Assembly: GCF_021184025.1 (NCBI RefSeq) | Contig: NZ_CP036537.1 | Coordinates: 1,798,001-1,862,000, forward strand | DNA from: Rhodopseudomonas boonkerdii | Lineage (GTDB): Bacteria; Pseudomonadota; Alphaproteobacteria; Rhizobiales; Xanthobacteraceae | Direction of reading: 5' to 3' | DNA: 64,000 nt | Shown: piece after piece, positions 53,978 to 62,026 of the stretch | Layout of the letters: each line of letters starts with the position of its first letter | How positions within the stretch are numbered: the stretch's first letter is position 1 | Notes under the pieces: generated by a model | Told to the model about the DNA's origin: nothing | What the model saw: only the letters and a program-made list of their open reading frames with translations | The model's database searches: none | Translations under genes and position numbers: made by a program

Positions 53978-54523
53978 ATGTTCAGGAAATATATGACGGC
54001 TGGTGTTATCGGCTCGGCGCTGCTTGCGACGGCAGCCTTTGCGCAGAGTCCGAGCGCCACGACATCGACGACAGCGCCTGCCGCTGCGCCGGCCACGGCG
54101 TCGGACACGACCTTCAACGGCAACTGGCGGACCTCGAAGATCGTCGGCCTCAGCGTCTATAACGAAGCCAATGAGAGTCTCGGTTCGATCAACGATCTCC
54201 TCACCGACAAGGAAGGCAACATCAAAGCCGTGGTGATCGGCGTGGGTGGTTTCCTCGGTGTCGGCGAGCGTTTGATCGCAGTGCCGTACGACAAGATCAA
54301 GTTCGTGAACGAGCCGGTGCAGACCTCGGCCGCAGCCAGCGGAGGGGCGCGGTCGTCATCGACGTCCAGCGGCATGACCACCGGCGCAGCGACGTCGGGC
54401 GGCTCGGCAGGCACCGCTGCAGCGCCAGCCAAGCCGAACCCCTGGTATCCCGATCACGCCGTCATGAGCGGCGCCAGCAAGGATCAGCTCAAGGCGATGC
54501 CGGAGTTCAAGTATTCGACCTAA
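53978..54523 (+). CDS. Exported PRC-barrel domain protein
   Basis: A 181-residue protein with a signal peptide (YMTAGVIGSALLATAAFA, cleavage FAQ), a Ser/Thr/Ala linker, and a PRC-barrel domain at about residues 48-110 (KIVGLSVYNEANESLGSIND and AVVIGVGGFLGVGERLIAVP). A Gly/Ser-rich tail and a final PNPWYPDHAVMSGASKDQLK follow. AGGAGG lies just before ATG 53978. PRC-barrel proteins of this type are common EcfG-dependent stress genes in Bradyrhizobium-like bacteria, and a perfect EcfG promoter stands in front of it. The function is structural or unknown. Confidence 0.88.
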   Translation: MFRKYMTAGVIGSALLATAAFAQSPSATTSTTAPAAAPATASDTTFNGNWRTSKIVGLSVYNEANESLGSINDLLTDKEGNIKAVVIGVGGFLGVGERLIAVPYDKIKFVNEPVQTSAAASGGARSSSTSSGMTTGAATSGGSAGTAAAPAKPNPWYPDHAVMSGASKDQLKAMPEFKYST

Positions 54524-54626
54524 CGGTCGCCTGAGATACGGATGATGTCGCGTCAATGACGACCTCATCCGGCGAAGAGGGCCCGTCCGCTTCTCGCGGG
54601 CGAGCTCTCTTTTCGTGATCGGAACT

Positions 54627-54674
54627 AGGATGGGCTTCGCTCCAGCGCTTCGCGCTTTCGCTCTACCCATTCTA
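54627..54674. repeat. Palindromic intergenic repeat, family E, copy 2 (short)
   Basis: GATGGGCTTCGCTCCAGCGC...CGCTCTACCCATTC, a shorter relative of the element at 46586. It ends five bases before the DUF4403 stop, between convergent genes. Confidence 0.6.
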
Positions 54675-54678
54675 CAAA

Positions 54679-56229
54679 CTAGAGATTCGGCAGCTTCGTT
54701 ACCGTCACATTGATCGCACCTTCCGCCTCAGCGATCACACGCAACGTCTTCGAATCGAAGGCGATGCCGCCGAGCCGGAGGGCGGTGATATCTGCGCCGA
54801 CCCTCAGTCCGTCCTCGTTCTTCTGGAAATCGGCGAGCACGCTTGTGATCTTACGCTGGGCGTTGGTCGCGAACGGCTTCAGATCGATCACGGCATGCTC
54901 TGCCAGCGTGCTCTCGAGCAACGGCATCGCCGCGCGCGCCGCAGCGCCCAGCAGGCCGAAAGCGGCTTCGGATTCCACCGCCAGTTCGAGATCGGTGAAG
55001 CGCATGATCTGGTTGGCCTGATCGAGCGCGGGCTTGCCCCAGACGTGGATGGTAGCTTCGCCGCCGAGGCCGAACCAGCTCGACTTTTCCTTGGCATTGA
55101 CCAGCAGTGAGATCAGCAGCCGGTCGCCTGAGGCACGTACCGTCGCCTTCTTGACGGTGACGGACACTGCCCCCGAACCGTCTTCGGGAAACGTCTTCCC
55201 GGCCAGCTGTGCCTCGATGATCTTGTTGAGTTCGACAAACGGCATGTCGATGGGCACGCCGATATTGAGTTTGCCTGGCCCAGCCGGGACGATGGCCAGC
55301 GTCGCCGGGAACGGACAGGTCGGTGTCGTCTGCGTTCCGGTGACGCGCGTCTCCGCCTCGACGCCGAGGGTCAGCGTGATATTGCTGCCGTCGATGCGTG
55401 GCTGCGCGGCGACGGCACGCGTCGGCTTGAGTTCCAGATACAGGTTCTGCACCGAGCTTGCGCCCTGCAGCGGCACCGAACGGCACAGTTTGGCCCATTC
55501 GCGCCGCGCGTTCTGCTCGAACGTCGGATCCTCGCGCAGCCGCTGCTGCACGGCGGCGATCTGCTCGTTGACCGCATTGTCGATCATCGGCTTGACCTGC
55601 GCCGGCACGTTGACGCGTACGCCGCCGACCGACGCATTGGTGTCGCCGAGGGTGACCTGCGCCGACAGATTGGGATCGATGCGCCAGTTCGGCGTCAGCC
55701 GCGGCTGCGACGCCACCACGACACTGCCGCGGATCTCGGCATTGGCGTTGACGTTCTTGATGTTGATATTGCCGATCTGCTTGGCGACGTTGCCGCCGAG
55801 CAGGTTGCCGAGTGCGCCGCCGAGCGCCTCACGCACGTTCGACGACAGTTCCCCGCTCACATTCAGCGTGCCGTTGAGCGGGGTGGACAGGGTCAGCGTG
55901 TCCTGCGCGCCGGTGGCCGCGATCGGTCCGCGCGCGGCGCTCCATTTGATGTCGGCGTTCTGCAAGACCTGCTGCGCAGGATTGGCGGCGGTGCCGGAAA
56001 AGTTTCGCGGTGCACCGCGTTCGGCGACATCGCGGATCGCCGTCAGCGCCACGGCGACCGGCGCAACGATGATGGAGCTGCGTGGCGGCGAGGGCGGCAA
56101 CGGTGGCAACTCGACCAGCGTCGGGGCGGGACCGCTGGCGCGGGGCGCCACATAATCCATGATCTTGAGCGTGGCTACGAAAAACATGGCGACCAGCGCA
56201 ATGCCGATCAAAATGGTCTTCAGTCGCAT
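54679..56229 (-). CDS. DUF4403 family protein with N-terminal membrane anchor
   Basis: A 516-residue protein. Its N-terminal helix (ILIGIALVAMFFVATLKIMD) is probably an uncleaved anchor, so the rest faces the periplasm. The body is mostly beta strand with segments such as LPPLPPSPPRSSIIVAPVAV and IGVPIDMPFVELNKIIEAQL. These match DUF4403, a family of bacterial lipid-binding-like (BPI/SMP-like) proteins whose role is unsettled. Length is normal. A perfect hairpin (56233-56257) covers the ribosome binding site, so translation may be controlled. Confidence 0.85.
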   Translation of the reverse strand: MRLKTILIGIALVAMFFVATLKIMDYVAPRASGPAPTLVELPPLPPSPPRSSIIVAPVAVALTAIRDVAERGAPRNFSGTAANPAQQVLQNADIKWSAARGPIAATGAQDTLTLSTPLNGTLNVSGELSSNVREALGGALGNLLGGNVAKQIGNINIKNVNANAEIRGSVVVASQPRLTPNWRIDPNLSAQVTLGDTNASVGGVRVNVPAQVKPMIDNAVNEQIAAVQQRLREDPTFEQNARREWAKLCRSVPLQGASSVQNLYLELKPTRAVAAQPRIDGSNITLTLGVEAETRVTGTQTTPTCPFPATLAIVPAGPGKLNIGVPIDMPFVELNKIIEAQLAGKTFPEDGSGAVSVTVKKATVRASGDRLLISLLVNAKEKSSWFGLGGEATIHVWGKPALDQANQIMRFTDLELAVESEAAFGLLGAAARAAMPLLESTLAEHAVIDLKPFATNAQRKITSVLADFQKNEDGLRVGADITALRLGGIAFDSKTLRVIAEAEGAINVTVTKLPNL

Positions 56230-56232
56230 GAT

Positions 56233-56257
56233 GTCCCCGCATGCAATATGCGGGGAC
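56233..56257 (-). promoter_or_regulatory. Perfect hairpin burying the ribosome binding site of the DUF4403 gene
   Basis: On the minus strand GTCCCCGCAT-ATTGC-ATGCGGGGAC forms a perfect 10-bp stem with a 5-base loop, ending 3 bases before the ATG. The GGGGA that would pair with 16S rRNA lies in the 3' arm. The structure could act as a thermometer or be opened by a protein, small RNA or ribosome. Confidence 0.6.
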
Positions 56258-56333
56258 AGTACATCAAGGGGCTAAATGGGCAAAGTAAGGCGCCCAGCCC
56301 GGGCGAACGCCGGTTCGGGGGCCGGCACTGCAG

Positions 56334-56420
56334 TTAGAAAACGCCCAGGACGATCGCTCCGACCAGCGCCATGGCCGCATAGGCGGCGACGATGCTCAGC
56401 TGACTGACAAATGCTGTCAT
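56334..56420 (-). CDS. 28-residue membrane microprotein under an EcfG promoter
   Basis: A tiny gene: ATG 56420 follows CCGGAGGCAAGCC, an excellent ribosome binding site, and the stop is TAA at 56336. The peptide has a short polar start (MTAFVSQLS) and one hydrophobic helix (IVAAYAAMALVGAIVLGVF), long enough to span the inner membrane. A perfect EcfG promoter lies 36 bases upstream. Both signals at ideal spacing make this a real gene although it is far below the usual length cut-off. I do not know a family; similar one-helix stress peptides probably exist in related genomes. A role in membrane stress is inference. Confidence 0.75.
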   Translation of the reverse strand: MTAFVSQLSIVAAYAAMALVGAIVLGVF

Positions 56421-56455
56421 GGCTTGCCTCCGGCTTGGTGGTTGCCGCACCGGGC

Positions 56456-56480
56456 AACGCCGGGCCGCGCTTATCGTTCC
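56456..56480 (-). promoter_or_regulatory. EcfG-type promoter of the microprotein gene
   Basis: On the minus strand GGAAC (56480-56476) and CGTT (56459-56456) are separated by exactly 16 bases, a full match to the EcfG consensus. The start of transcription would be near 56449, giving a leader of about 29 bases with the GGAGG site in it. Confidence 0.8.
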
Positions 56481-56620
56481 CCTGAAAGGCGGGCAGGCTG
56501 CCTCATTTCCGCCTCCGCTCTGCCGCCGGAGCGCCGCACCAGAAAGAGCGGGACTGCGTCTCTGCGCGGGAAAATGCCGGTGTTGAAGAGTCATTAAAAC
56601 ATTTAGCTCAATTTGCCCGA

Positions 56621-57883
56621 ATGACGCGCGGAGTTCGTTTGTATCTCGTCGGCTCCTTCGTCCTTGTCTCTCTGGCAGGTTGCGGGCGTGGTTTGTTTCA
56701 AACCGAGCAGCGCGAGCCCTGGCGAGCCGAGGCCGAAGTCGCATGTCTGAAGTCGGGCGCCGTGCGCGAGAGCGCTGGCTTGGTCCGCATCGAGCCGATC
56801 TCCGGTCCGGGCGTCTGCGGCGCAGAATTCCCGCTGAAAGTCGCCGCGCTCGGCGAATCCAGCAGCACGATAGGTTTCGCGGATGAGACGCTGCGGCCGC
56901 CAGGGGCGATCGCGGGCGGTCCGTCGCGCTGGCCGGTGCAACAATCGCCGTCGCAGCCGATGGTGCGTGCGACCAGCCAGTATCCGAACTCCTATCCGCA
57001 ATCGGCTCCGCCGCCGCAGCAACCGTATGGCAGCGGCTATAACGGCAACTATGCCAATGCGCCCGCGAGTAACGGACCGATCTCTCTGAACGCACCCGGC
57101 GTTCATGAGGCCGAAGACGATATCAACCTGCCTGCCGAAGGCTCGCCAGAGCAAAGCATGCAGCAGGCGATGCCGCGCAATCCGCCGCCGCAAACGCGCG
57201 CGCCTTACGGTCGCTATAGCTCCGGCCCTGCATTGACCCAGCCGCAGCAAGACTACGCACAGCCGCGTCTCGGACCAGGCGCAGGCAATGTTACCGGTTC
57301 GGCTGGTCCGGTCGAGCTGAAGCCGACGGCGACTCTCGCTTGTCCGATCGTATCGCAGCTCGACAAGTGGCTCGCAGAAGTCGTGCAGCCCGCGGCGATG
57401 CGCTGGTTTGGCCAGCGCGTGGTGTCGATCCGCCAGATTTCCGCCTATTCATGCCGTGGCATGAACGGCAATTCGCGTGCGCATATTTCCGAACACGCTT
57501 TCGGCAATGCGCTGGATATTGCAGCCTTTACTTTCGCCGACGGCCGCAACATGTCGGTCAAGAACGGCTGGAAGGGGCTGCCGGAAGAGCAGGGCTTTTT
57601 GCGCGACGTGCAGGGTGGTGCCTGCCAGTATTTTACGACCGTGCTGGCGCCGGGCTCCAACATCTATCACTACGATCATATCCATGTGGATCTGATGCGT
57701 CGGCCGAAGCGCCCGTCGATCTGCAAGCCGGCGGCGGTGTCGGGCGAAGAGATTGCGTCGCGCGCGATGAGCCGCAGTTACGCCGGCCGTGGTGATGACG
57801 GTCCGACCGGTTCGATCAAAAAGTCGGCCAACAGAAACAGCCGCACGACGCCGGATGACGAGGATTTCTACGAGAACGAATAA
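56621..57883 (+). CDS. Extensin-like lipoprotein with C-terminal D-Ala-D-Ala-peptidase-type zinc domain
   Basis: A 420-residue protein. The N-terminal lipobox LAGC (VLVSLAGCGRG) gives lipidation at Cys21. Residues about 90-225 are low-complexity Pro/Gln/Ser/Tyr. The C-terminal extensin-like domain carries RQISAYSCRGMNGNSRAHIS, then SEHAFGNALDIAAF and the zinc-ligand pair in HYDHIHVDL. This resembles VanY/MepA-type peptidoglycan peptidases and is listed as extensin-like C-terminal domain. Four cysteines (for example ACLKSG, GVCGAEF) may form disulfides. It would remodel peptidoglycan from an anchored position. The ribosome binding site before ATG 56621 is weak. Confidence 0.85.
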   Translation: MTRGVRLYLVGSFVLVSLAGCGRGLFQTEQREPWRAEAEVACLKSGAVRESAGLVRIEPISGPGVCGAEFPLKVAALGESSSTIGFADETLRPPGAIAGGPSRWPVQQSPSQPMVRATSQYPNSYPQSAPPPQQPYGSGYNGNYANAPASNGPISLNAPGVHEAEDDINLPAEGSPEQSMQQAMPRNPPPQTRAPYGRYSSGPALTQPQQDYAQPRLGPGAGNVTGSAGPVELKPTATLACPIVSQLDKWLAEVVQPAAMRWFGQRVVSIRQISAYSCRGMNGNSRAHISEHAFGNALDIAAFTFADGRNMSVKNGWKGLPEEQGFLRDVQGGACQYFTTVLAPGSNIYHYDHIHVDLMRRPKRPSICKPAAVSGEEIASRAMSRSYAGRGDDGPTGSIKKSANRNSRTTPDDEDFYENE

Positions 57884-57886
57884 GCG

Positions 57887-58519
57887 TCAGTTGCGATAGG
57901 CGGCGAGGAACATGCGTACCGCGCTGTTCACCACCTTGTCGATTTCCGCATTGGTCGGAGATGGCTTTGCCTGGAAGATGAAGGGCTGAAACAATGTCGC
58001 CTGGCACGACATCATGAACTGTGCGGCCGCCAGCTCCGTATCCTCGATCTTCAATTCCCCCGCTTTGACACGGGCATCGAGATAGCCGGCAAACTGCCGG
58101 ATCGAGTGGGCAAGCACTGCCTCGTAGAAGCGCTTGCCAATATCCGGCATGCGCTCGGCAATCGCCATCACCGTACGGATCGCCGAGCCGCCGCCAGGAC
58201 GGCAGAGCAGCTGGATATAAGCCCTGCCGAATTCAGTAAGCGTCGTCTCAGCATCCCGGCCGGGATCGAAACTCAAGACGGCCTTGCCCTGCTCAAGCTT
58301 TTCCTGCTCGACGATGGATTCGAACAGGGCGCTTTTATCGGTGAAATAGACGTAGAGCGTGCCCTTCGAGACACCGGCCGCGCGCGCGATCTCGCCCATG
58401 CTGGCGCCATCAAAGCCCAGAGTCATGAAGACCTTACGCGCACCGTCGAGGATCTGCCGGCGCTTGGCGCTGTCTTCTTCGCCGACCGCGGCGAGGGGAG
58501 CATGGGAGGGCGTAACCAT
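57887..58519 (-). CDS. TetR/AcrR-family repressor of the emrAB-like operon
   Basis: A 210-residue regulator with the N-terminal HTH (ARKVFMTLGFDGASMGEIAR, then AAGVSKGTLYVYF) and a helical ligand domain of the TetR_C_7-like AcrR type (LTEFGRAYIQLLCRPGG, RTVMAIAERMPDIGKRFYEA). It is divergent from the HlyD/MFS genes, and a perfect palindrome between them (58607-58627) is its probable operator. It should repress the efflux genes until a toxic compound binds. It converges with the extensin-like gene; the ends are 3 bases apart. Confidence 0.9.
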   Translation of the reverse strand: MVTPSHAPLAAVGEEDSAKRRQILDGARKVFMTLGFDGASMGEIARAAGVSKGTLYVYFTDKSALFESIVEQEKLEQGKAVLSFDPGRDAETTLTEFGRAYIQLLCRPGGGSAIRTVMAIAERMPDIGKRFYEAVLAHSIRQFAGYLDARVKAGELKIEDTELAAAQFMMSCQATLFQPFIFQAKPSPTNAEIDKVVNSAVRMFLAAYRN

Positions 58520-58606
58520 TGTTCAGCCTGTTGGGACGAACCACCGCGACCGGTCGGCCTGGATGGCAATAGCTCAAAATCACGATGGAATGATCATTCT
58601 TGTATC

Positions 58607-58627
58607 TTGACCGAACCGTTCGGTCAA
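58607..58627. promoter_or_regulatory. TetR operator between regulator and efflux genes
   Basis: TTGACCGAAC and GTTCGGTCAA form a perfect 10-bp inverted repeat around one C. It lies 64 bases before the EmrA-like start and 87 before the TetR start. TTGACCGA...TCGGTCAA is a typical AcrR-type operator; the TTGACC arm may also serve as a -35 box. Confidence 0.85.
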
Positions 58628-58691
58628 TGTACATCATGCCGCACCAGGCGGGAACCGGCGTGTTTCCGCGCGATCATTTCAGGAGGCCGGA

Positions 58692-59918
58692 ATGGCCGGA
58701 CCACGCGACCAGGCTGCACGTATCGTTCGCGACGATTCCGAGGACGAGGCTGTCTCGGCACGTGTGGTGCCGCTGGAGGAGCCCGCAACACGCGGTCCCG
58801 CAGACGCGCCAGACAAGCCGGCAGGTGCTCCAGCGGCGGCGCCCGCCGCAGCCAAGCCTGCAGCGCCTCAGTCGCCGCGCAAGAAGCGCATCCTTATGGG
58901 CGTCGGTGCGCTCGCAGCGATCGCCGCTGTCTATTATGGCGTGAACTACTATCTGGTCGGCCGTTTCATTGTCTCCACGGACGATGCCTATGTGCGCGCC
59001 AACAATTCGACGCTTGGCGCCCGTGTCTCAGGCCACATCGCGCAGATCGTGCCCGGCGACAATACGCTGGTGAAGGCCGGGCAGGTGCTCTTCAAGATCG
59101 ACGATGGCGACTACAAGATCGCCGTCGATGCGGCGCGGCGCAAGATCGATACCCAGAAAGCTACCATCGAGCGCATCGGCCGCCAGGTCACGGCGCAGGA
59201 AAGCGCCGTCGAGCAGGCGCAGGCTCAACTTGCTTCGGCCGATGCCGCGGCCAATCGTGCGCAGCTCGAATTCGATCGCCAGGAAACGCTGAGCAAGCAG
59301 GGCTTCGCTTCGCGCTCCGTCTATGAGACCTCGCAGTCGAACCGCGACCAGACCGCGGCGTCCGTCAAGGCCGCCAAGGCAGCGGTGGATTCGGCCAGGA
59401 GCACGGTCGATGTCACCAAGGCACAGCAGGCCGAAGCGCGCGCGCAGCTGCAGGAGCTGGAAAGCTCCCTGGACAAAGCCCGGCGTGACCTCGCTTTCAC
59501 TGACGTGAAGGCGCCGGTGGACGGCATCTTCTCCAACCGGATGGTCAATCTCGGCGACTTCATCACCACCGGTCAGCGTCTCGCCAATATCGTGCCGCTC
59601 GACGACGTCTATATCGATGCAAATTTCAAGGAGACGCAGTTGCGCCGCCTGCAGCCGGGACAGCCCGTGTCGGTTCAGCTCGATGCCGATACCAGTCGCG
59701 TCATCGATGGCACGGTGGAGAGCCTGTCGCCCGCGGCGGGTCAGGTGTTCACACTGCTGCCGCCGGACAACGCGACCGGTAACTTCACCAAGATCGTGCA
59801 GCGCGTTCCGGTGCGCGTCCGCGTGCCTGCCGATGTCGCCAGGCAGAACGTTTTGCGCGCGGGCATGTCGGTCTATGTCCGCATCAATACCAAGCCGGGC
59901 GCTGCGGCTGCGCAGTGA
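58692..59918 (+). CDS. EmrA-like membrane fusion protein (HlyD family)
   Basis: A 408-residue periplasmic adaptor. It has an N-terminal cytoplasmic arm of about 65 residues rich in Ala and Pro, one TM helix (ILMGVGALAAIAAVYYGVNY), the lipoyl half-motif STDDAYVRANNSTLGARVSG, a long coiled-coil hairpin (residues about 130-260), the second lipoyl part VKAPVDGIFSNRMVNLGDFI, and the barrel. STDDAYV is diagnostic of EmrA. It joins the MFS pump at 60106 to an outer-membrane channel. The operon runs TetR-controlled promoter, this gene, a 187-base gap with a repeat, then the pump. Confidence 0.92.
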   Translation: MAGPRDQAARIVRDDSEDEAVSARVVPLEEPATRGPADAPDKPAGAPAAAPAAAKPAAPQSPRKKRILMGVGALAAIAAVYYGVNYYLVGRFIVSTDDAYVRANNSTLGARVSGHIAQIVPGDNTLVKAGQVLFKIDDGDYKIAVDAARRKIDTQKATIERIGRQVTAQESAVEQAQAQLASADAAANRAQLEFDRQETLSKQGFASRSVYETSQSNRDQTAASVKAAKAAVDSARSTVDVTKAQQAEARAQLQELESSLDKARRDLAFTDVKAPVDGIFSNRMVNLGDFITTGQRLANIVPLDDVYIDANFKETQLRRLQPGQPVSVQLDADTSRVIDGTVESLSPAAGQVFTLLPPDNATGNFTKIVQRVPVRVRVPADVARQNVLRAGMSVYVRINTKPGAAAAQ

Positions 59919-59936
59919 AACTGAGTGAACTTGCTC

Positions 59937-60064
59937 TGGACGCGCTGCAGCGTGCAGCGCCGCTGCGCAGAGCCGGGATCACCGCGAACGCTGTCGCCTG
60001 ATGTGGCCCCGGCTTTGCGGCGCATCACGCCGATGTCGGCGCGCTGCGCAGCGTCCGGGACGCG
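59937..60064. repeat. Intergenic repeat, family D, copy 2 (inside the emrAB-like operon)
   Basis: GACGCGCTGCAGCGTGCAGC, GCCGCTGCGCAGAGCCGGGA, GGCCCCGGCTTTGCGGCGC and GCGTCCGGGACGCGGGA follow the same order of blocks as at 32611. It forms stems such as GCGCTGCAGCGTGCAGCGC and fills most of the gap between the adaptor and pump genes. Confidence 0.7.
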
Positions 60065-60105
60065 GGAAGTGTATTCGGTCGGTCACTAACTAACGGACCA
60101 CGTAA

Positions 60106-61689
60106 ATGTCGACGACCACCACCATGTCAGGGGCATCGCCGGCCGCGCCAGCGGATGATCGGATTGCGCCGAAGCGCCTGGTCGCGTTCCTGATCATGGT
60201 GTTCGGCATGTTCATGTCGATCCTCGACATTCAGATCGTCTCGGCATCGCTGTCGGACATTCAGGCCGGCCTGTCGGCATCGTCGAATGAAGTCTCCTGG
60301 GTCCAGACCGCCTATCTGATCGCGGAAGTGATCGCGATTCCGCTCTCAGGATTCCTGTCGCGCGCGCTCGGTACGCGCCTCTTGTTCGCCATCTCGGCAG
60401 CGGGTTTCACCTTTGCCAGCCTGATGTGCGGTTTCACCTCGTCCATCGAGCAGATGATCCTGTGGCGCGCGGTGCAGGGCTTTCTTGGCGCAGGCATGAT
60501 CCCGACGGTGTTTGCTTCGGCCTATACCGTGTTTCCACGCTCGAAGTTTCACATCGTCGCGCCGATCATCGGTCTTGTCGCAACGCTTGCGCCGACCATT
60601 GGGCCGACCGTTGGCGGCTACATCACCGATGCGATGTCATGGCATTGGCTGTTCTTCATCAATGTCGTGCCGGGTATCGGCATCACTATCGGCGTGCTGG
60701 CGTTGGTGGATTTCGACGAGCCGCATTTCGAACTGCTCGAACATTTTGACTGGTGGGGTCTCGGTTTCATGGCCGGCTTCCTTGGTTCGCTCGAATATGT
60801 GCTGGAAGAAGGGCCGCGCAATGACTGGTTTGAGGATGAGGCCATTGCGCTGTTTGCAGTGATCTGCGCGCTTTCGGCCGTCGCCTTCTTCTGGCGCGTG
60901 TTGACCGCGAAAGTGCCGATCGTCGATCTGCGCGCCTTCACCAATCGCAATTTCGCGCTTGGCTCGACCTTCTCCTTCTGTATCGGTATCGGTCTCTACG
61001 GCCTGACCTATATCTATCCGCTCTATCTCGCCCAGGTGCGTGGCTATAGCGCGCTGATGATCGGTGAGACGATGTTCGTGTCGGGCGTCGCGATGTTCCT
61101 GATGGCGCCCGTCGTCGGCCGCCTGATGACCAAGGTCGACCTGCGCATCCTGATCGGCTCGGGTCTCGTGCTATTCGCGTCGGGAACCTGGCTGATGACG
61201 TCGATCACCCGCGATTACGATTTCTACGAGCTGCTCGTTCCGCAGATTCTGCGCGGTATGGGCATGATGCTGGCGATGGTGCCGATCAACAATATCGCGC
61301 TCGGCACGCTGACGCCGGAGATGCTGAAGAACGCGTCCGGCCTGTTCAACCTGACACGCAATCTCGGCGGTGCGCTCGGTCTTGCGCTCATCAACACCGT
61401 GCTCGATCACCGCACCGACTTTCACATCTCCCGTCTTCACGACAAGGTGACATGGGGCAATGCCCAAGCGGTCGAAACGCTCAACATGCTCACGCAAAAA
61501 TTCCAGGGCATGGGTGACGCCTCGCGCATGGCGCTGAAGCAGCTCTCGCAGATCACTCATCGTCAGGCTGTGGTGATGAGCTTTGGAGATGCGTTCTTCC
61601 TGTTGTCCTGCTTCTATCTCGGGCTCAGTCTGATGGTGCTGATGCTCGACAAGCCCGGTAATCCGGCGGCCGGCGGCGGCGGGCACTAA
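60106..61689 (+). CDS. EmrB-like MFS multidrug exporter (DHA2, 14 TM)
   Basis: A 527-residue pump with 14 predicted membrane segments. DHA2 hallmarks include MSILDIQIVSASLSDIQAGL in TM1, WVQTAYLIAEVIAIPLSGFL with motif A-like LSRALGTRLLF, and WRAVQGFLGAGMIPT (motif C region nearby: APTIGPTVGGYITD). It exports lipophilic drugs with the EmrA-like adaptor, powered by protons. ATG 60106 follows CGGACC. The C terminus ends in Gly/His. Control by the TetR at 57887 is inferred from operon position. Confidence 0.92.
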   Translation: MSTTTTMSGASPAAPADDRIAPKRLVAFLIMVFGMFMSILDIQIVSASLSDIQAGLSASSNEVSWVQTAYLIAEVIAIPLSGFLSRALGTRLLFAISAAGFTFASLMCGFTSSIEQMILWRAVQGFLGAGMIPTVFASAYTVFPRSKFHIVAPIIGLVATLAPTIGPTVGGYITDAMSWHWLFFINVVPGIGITIGVLALVDFDEPHFELLEHFDWWGLGFMAGFLGSLEYVLEEGPRNDWFEDEAIALFAVICALSAVAFFWRVLTAKVPIVDLRAFTNRNFALGSTFSFCIGIGLYGLTYIYPLYLAQVRGYSALMIGETMFVSGVAMFLMAPVVGRLMTKVDLRILIGSGLVLFASGTWLMTSITRDYDFYELLVPQILRGMGMMLAMVPINNIALGTLTPEMLKNASGLFNLTRNLGGALGLALINTVLDHRTDFHISRLHDKVTWGNAQAVETLNMLTQKFQGMGDASRMALKQLSQITHRQAVVMSFGDAFFLLSCFYLGLSLMVLMLDKPGNPAAGGGGH

Positions 61690-61808
61690 CGAAAGCGCCA
61701 TCGCCGGCAAGGCGGTTGTCATCGGAATCCGCGCGCGGTGTGTTGCCAAGCCGGATCACCTTATCTATAAAACGCCTATCCATTGCTCGAACCTGAGGGA
61801 GAGTCTGC

Positions 61809-61880
61809 ATGAAGTCGATTTATCTGCTCTCCGGAATTTCCGGTTCGGTGCGTATGCGCGGGTTTGTGCGGACTCACTGA
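61809..61880 (+). CDS. Possible 23-residue leader peptide
   Basis: ATG 61809 follows GAGGGAGAG at ideal spacing and encodes MKSIYLLSGISGSVRMRGF plus four residues before TGA. It lies in the otherwise empty 337-base gap between the efflux operon and the ABC exporter, 147 bases before the latter. It could be a real small peptide or chance. The rest of the gap shows no promoter I can name. Confidence 0.25.
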   Translation: MKSIYLLSGISGSVRMRGFVRTH

Positions 61881-62026
61881 GTTCCGTTTCCGTCGCTGCA
61901 GACCGGATGTGTTTCGGTCAAATCCAATTCCACTGATCATTCAATTGTTTATGACGCGGAGATGCGGCTTGGCCGTCGCGCGTCAACCATGGAGCCGGTT
62001 GCGCAGGGGCGTGACCGGATGACGTC

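Noticed and set aside
58106..59326. 406-codon plus-strand frame across TetR, operator and EmrA-like gene
   Set aside because: It would erase the TetR gene and operator and is Arg/Cys-rich shadow sequence.
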